NCBI GenBank assembly: GCA_001897675.1
Contig: MKUE01000131.1
Span: 1 to 64,000 of the forward strand
DNA from: Thiobacillus sp. 65-1059
GTDB lineage: Bacteria; Pseudomonadota; Gammaproteobacteria; Burkholderiales; Thiobacillaceae
Direction of reading: 5' to 3'
Length of the DNA stretch: 64,000 nt
How positions within the stretch are numbered: the stretch's first letter is position 1; the number at the start of each line of letters is the position of its first letter. Under the pieces are notes generated by a model. That model had not been told where the DNA came from. It was given only the letters and a program-made list of their open reading frames with translations, and did no database searches. The position numbers and the translations under genes were made by a program. Shown here piece by piece: positions 63,145 through 64,000 of the stretch.

Positions 63145-63705
63145 CTAGCGGCCCGACTCTTCAGCAAACGCCCTCACCCCGGCCGATGCACGCGCTTGAC
63201 TGAGCGCCTCGGCCGCCCTTTCCCTGGTCGCCCGTAGCCTGGCCGCCTGCTCCTCTTTCGTGGATTGCGCCGCCAGAGCGAGTTGCTCCTCGCGTTTGGC
63301 CTTCTCTGCCTGCTGCCGCTTCGCGTGCAACGCCTCCTGGCGCTCGCGTTCGGCTTGCTCAGTCCGCGCCGCCGCCTCCAGGCGGGTTCGCGCCTGGGCG
63401 GCCTCGACGGCCTGCCGATGTTTGCTTTCCCTGATCGCCTGCTGGCGCGCCTGCTCCGCCTCTCGCTTGCGCTCCGCTTCCTCTTGCGCCTTCTGGGCAT
63501 CGAGGCGGGCACGTGCCTCCTTGATGTCGGCGCGGATCTGCGCCCCGGTCTGACGGATACGCTCGCCTATCGCCGCCAGATCTTCGGCGGAAACGGCCGG
63601 GGTTTCGGACACAGTCTTGCCACGTTCCGTGTCGGCAGCCTGGGCGCAGACTGACAGCAGCATTGCCAGCGTGGCGGCGGCACGCGATGCGTAGTGGACG
63701 TTCAT
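63145..63705 (-). CDS. exported charged coiled-coil/helical protein of unknown function
   Basis: Signal peptide MNVHYASRAAATLAMLLSVCAQA then a long E/K/R/A/Q-rich helix. Confidence 0.65.
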   Translation of the reverse strand: MNVHYASRAAATLAMLLSVCAQAADTERGKTVSETPAVSAEDLAAIGERIRQTGAQIRADIKEARARLDAQKAQEEAERKREAEQARQQAIRESKHRQAVEAAQARTRLEAAARTEQAERERQEALHAKRQQAEKAKREEQLALAAQSTKEEQAARLRATRERAAEALSQARASAGVRAFAEESGR

Positions 63706-63808
63706 TAATTTCCTTCCGTCTCGGCAAACAGACGCAGGCGCCAGCAACCCAATAGCGCCTGCCGCTAGGAAGGTTTACGGCCACGCATGCATGAAGCTTT
63801 ACGGGAAA

Positions 63809-64000
63809 TTACGCCGCCACGGCCTCTTCAAACTCCAGGCCGACCTTTCCGCTGGCGTCCAGGTCGATCGTCACCCGCCCGCCGTGCGCCAGCTTGCCGA
63901 ACAGCAACTCATCGGCCAGCGCCTTGCGGATGGTGTCCTGGATCAGGCGTGCCATCGGCCGCGCACCCATCAGCGGGTCGAAGCCGTGCTTGGCGAGATA
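63809..64000 (-). CDS. clpA: ATP-dependent Clp protease ATP-binding subunit ClpA, C-terminal end (partial)
   Basis: Minus-strand translation YLAKHGFDPLMGARPMARLIQDTIRKALADELLFGKLAHGGRVTIDLDASGKVGLEFEEAVAA*. Confidence 0.85.
   Translation of the reverse strand, partial: YLAKHGFDPLMGARPMARLIQDTIRKALADELLFGKLAHGGRVTIDLDASGKVGLEFEEAVAA

Overview
This window is a GC-rich, gene-dense bacterial chromosome segment. Gene content (nar, DsrC family, SQR-like, group 3b hydrogenase, FlhDC plus FlhF/FlhG) suggests a respiratory, sulfur-metabolising betaproteobacterium. The taxonomy is inference. From left to right it holds: (1) the end of a nar operon (narI), then an SQR-like flavoprotein, a DsrC-family protein and NnrS; (2) a P-type ATPase, c-di-GMP enzymes including a DgcZ-like cyclase with a zinc-binding CZB domain, and housekeeping genes (ABC and MFS transporters, dapE, prmB); (3) a compact [NiFe] hydrogenase operon (B-G-S-L-protease); (4) rluB-scpB-scpA; (5) an apparent accessory block of about 16 kb between scpA and lon. 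This block has a solo tyrosine recombinase, a chromate-resistance operon (chrB, chrA, SodB-like chrC, rhodanese, aberrant MBL-fold protein, two standalone ChrB-C-like proteins, MFS) and a czcICBA-type metal efflux cassette; (6) lon, flagellar genes with two stator sets, and flhDC; (7) epsD-rmlBACD-manC polysaccharide precursor genes; (8) the C-terminus of clpA. The most promising unexplained signals are a candidate small RNA with a CU-rich anti-Shine-Dalgarno loop near 63.05-63.12 kb, paired ChrB-C-like proteins with a conserved Cys triad next to an MBL protein that has lost its whole HxHxDH motif, a hairpin covering the Shine-Dalgarno of the integrase, a possibly leaderless chrB promoter inside inverted repeats, and a narI-linked flavoprotein/DsrC pair in which the DsrC-like protein lacks the terminal cysteine. 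All assignments come from reading the sequence and ORF track; no searches were run.
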